Source: Desulfofundulus thermosubterraneus DSM 16057
Lineage (GTDB): Bacteria > Bacillota > Desulfotomaculia > Desulfotomaculales > Desulfovirgulaceae
NCBI RefSeq assembly: GCF_900142025.1
Contig: NZ_FQZM01000008.1
Span: 1-34,089 of the forward strand
Direction: 5' to 3'
DNA: 34,089 nucleotides
In this document: in pieces, positions 33,691 to 34,089 of the stretch
Position numbering within the stretch: position 1 is the stretch's first letter
Layout of the letters: each line of letters starts with the position of its first letter
Notes under the pieces: generated by a model
Told to the model about the DNA's origin: nothing
The model's database searches: none
Seen by the model: only the letters and a program-made list of their open reading frames with translations
Position numbers and translations under genes: made by a program

Positions 33691-33752
33691 GCCACGGAGG
33701 CCCGGGTGTCCTTTTTTGGAGAAAAGGGGGGGGGCGTGGCTTTATTATTTTT
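33691..33752 (+). terminator. Probable long hairpin terminator upstream of trmO
   Basis: GCCACG (33691-33696) pairs with CGTGGC (33735-33740), with CTTTT/AAAAG pairing inside, then TTTATTATTTTTTT. No plus-strand gene ends nearby, so it may attenuate trmO or insulate it. The bases from 33546 to 33690 hold no visible gene. Confidence 0.4.
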
Positions 33753-33802
33753 TTGAACCATAGTGTTCACAAGTTAAGTTAATTTAAAGAAGGTGATCGC
33801 TT

Positions 33803-34089
33803 TTGGAACTAGTTCCTGTTGGGGTAATCCACAGCCCTTACCGGGTGCCCGGCGAGGCGCCGCACCAGGGGCGTTTTTCCGACCGGACGTCGGAGCTGGA
33901 GATTTACCCCCAGTTTATGGAAGGTTTAAAAGATGTGGAACATGCAACCCACCTGATTGTGCTTTACTGGTGCCACCTGGCGCGCCGGGACACGCTGCAG
34001 ACAAGAACGCCCTTTGGCCCGGAAATACGCGGTGTTTTTGCCTGCCGCTCACCTTCCCGGCCCAACCCCATTGCCTTCTGTGTGGCGGA
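33803..34089 (+). CDS. trmO: tRNA m6t6A37 methyltransferase TrmO, N-terminal part
   Basis: The frame starts with TTG at 33803 (GAAGGTGATC upstream) and is still open at the right edge after 95 codons. The product begins MELVPVGVIHSPYR and contains the family motif GVFACRSPSRPNPIAF, characteristic of TrmO (UPF0066/YaeB). The enzyme methylates the N6 position of t6A at tRNA position 37 using SAM. The C-terminal part is outside the window. Confidence 0.9.
   Translation, partial: MELVPVGVIHSPYRVPGEAPHQGRFSDRTSELEIYPQFMEGLKDVEHATHLIVLYWCHLARRDTLQTRTPFGPEIRGVFACRSPSRPNPIAFCVA

Noticed and set aside
1-34089. CRISPR array or tRNA genes
   Set aside because: No regularly spaced repeats and no cloverleaf were seen in any intergenic region.

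Overview
The window looks like an accessory-rich stretch of chromosome from an anaerobic Gram-positive bacterium, probably a Clostridia/Peptococcaceae-type organism. This is inferred from strong GGAGG-type ribosome binding sites, frequent TTG/GTG starts, a glycyl-radical enzyme with its activase, a cobalamin riboswitch and abundant c-di-GMP genes. No rRNA, tRNA or CRISPR array was seen, and the genus cannot be fixed from the sequence.

Layout. 1-1700: right-hand part of an IS607-type element, with the end of a serine-recombinase tnpA overlapping a frameshifted tnpB. 1743-2930: an Uma2-family gene, then about 600 bp of hairpins, a terminator-bearing repeat and the deleted relic of a second Uma2 gene. 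2931-6427: glycyl-radical enzyme plus activating enzyme. 6556-7271: a VapBC-like toxin-antitoxin pair with a palindromic promoter. 7382-18405: a compact GC-rich four-gene operon (DUF499-type AAA ATPase, small partner protein, DUF1156 adenine methylase with four zinc-ribbon-like cysteines, PLD-like/SNF2 helicase fusion). This is the strongest candidate for a defence system. 18536-19387: cyanophycinase. 19585-25021 (minus strand): TetR regulator, RND membrane-fusion protein, RND pump and a PII-like small protein, with a clear promoter and operator. 25318-26475: cobalamin riboswitch with promoter and terminator but no intact gene behind it, then further structured non-coding DNA. 26476-32511: a signalling cluster with two HD-GYP proteins, two GGDEF proteins and a chemoreceptor, showing frameshift, gene-relic and mosaic features. 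32639-34089: a histidine-rich small protein, a PIN toxin with a remnant antitoxin, and the start of trmO.

How the genes work together. The methylase, ATPase and helicase probably form one DNA modification/restriction machine, with the PLD-like N-terminus of the helicase as the only visible nuclease candidate. The GRE and activase form a two-gene anaerobic radical enzyme module of unknown substrate. The TetR/RND genes form a self-regulated efflux operon. The HD-GYP, GGDEF and chemoreceptor genes point to c-di-GMP turnover and chemosensing. The region is marked by recombination: two direct-repeat families, relics of an Uma2 gene and of a GGDEF gene, and two single-base frameshifts at homopolymers.
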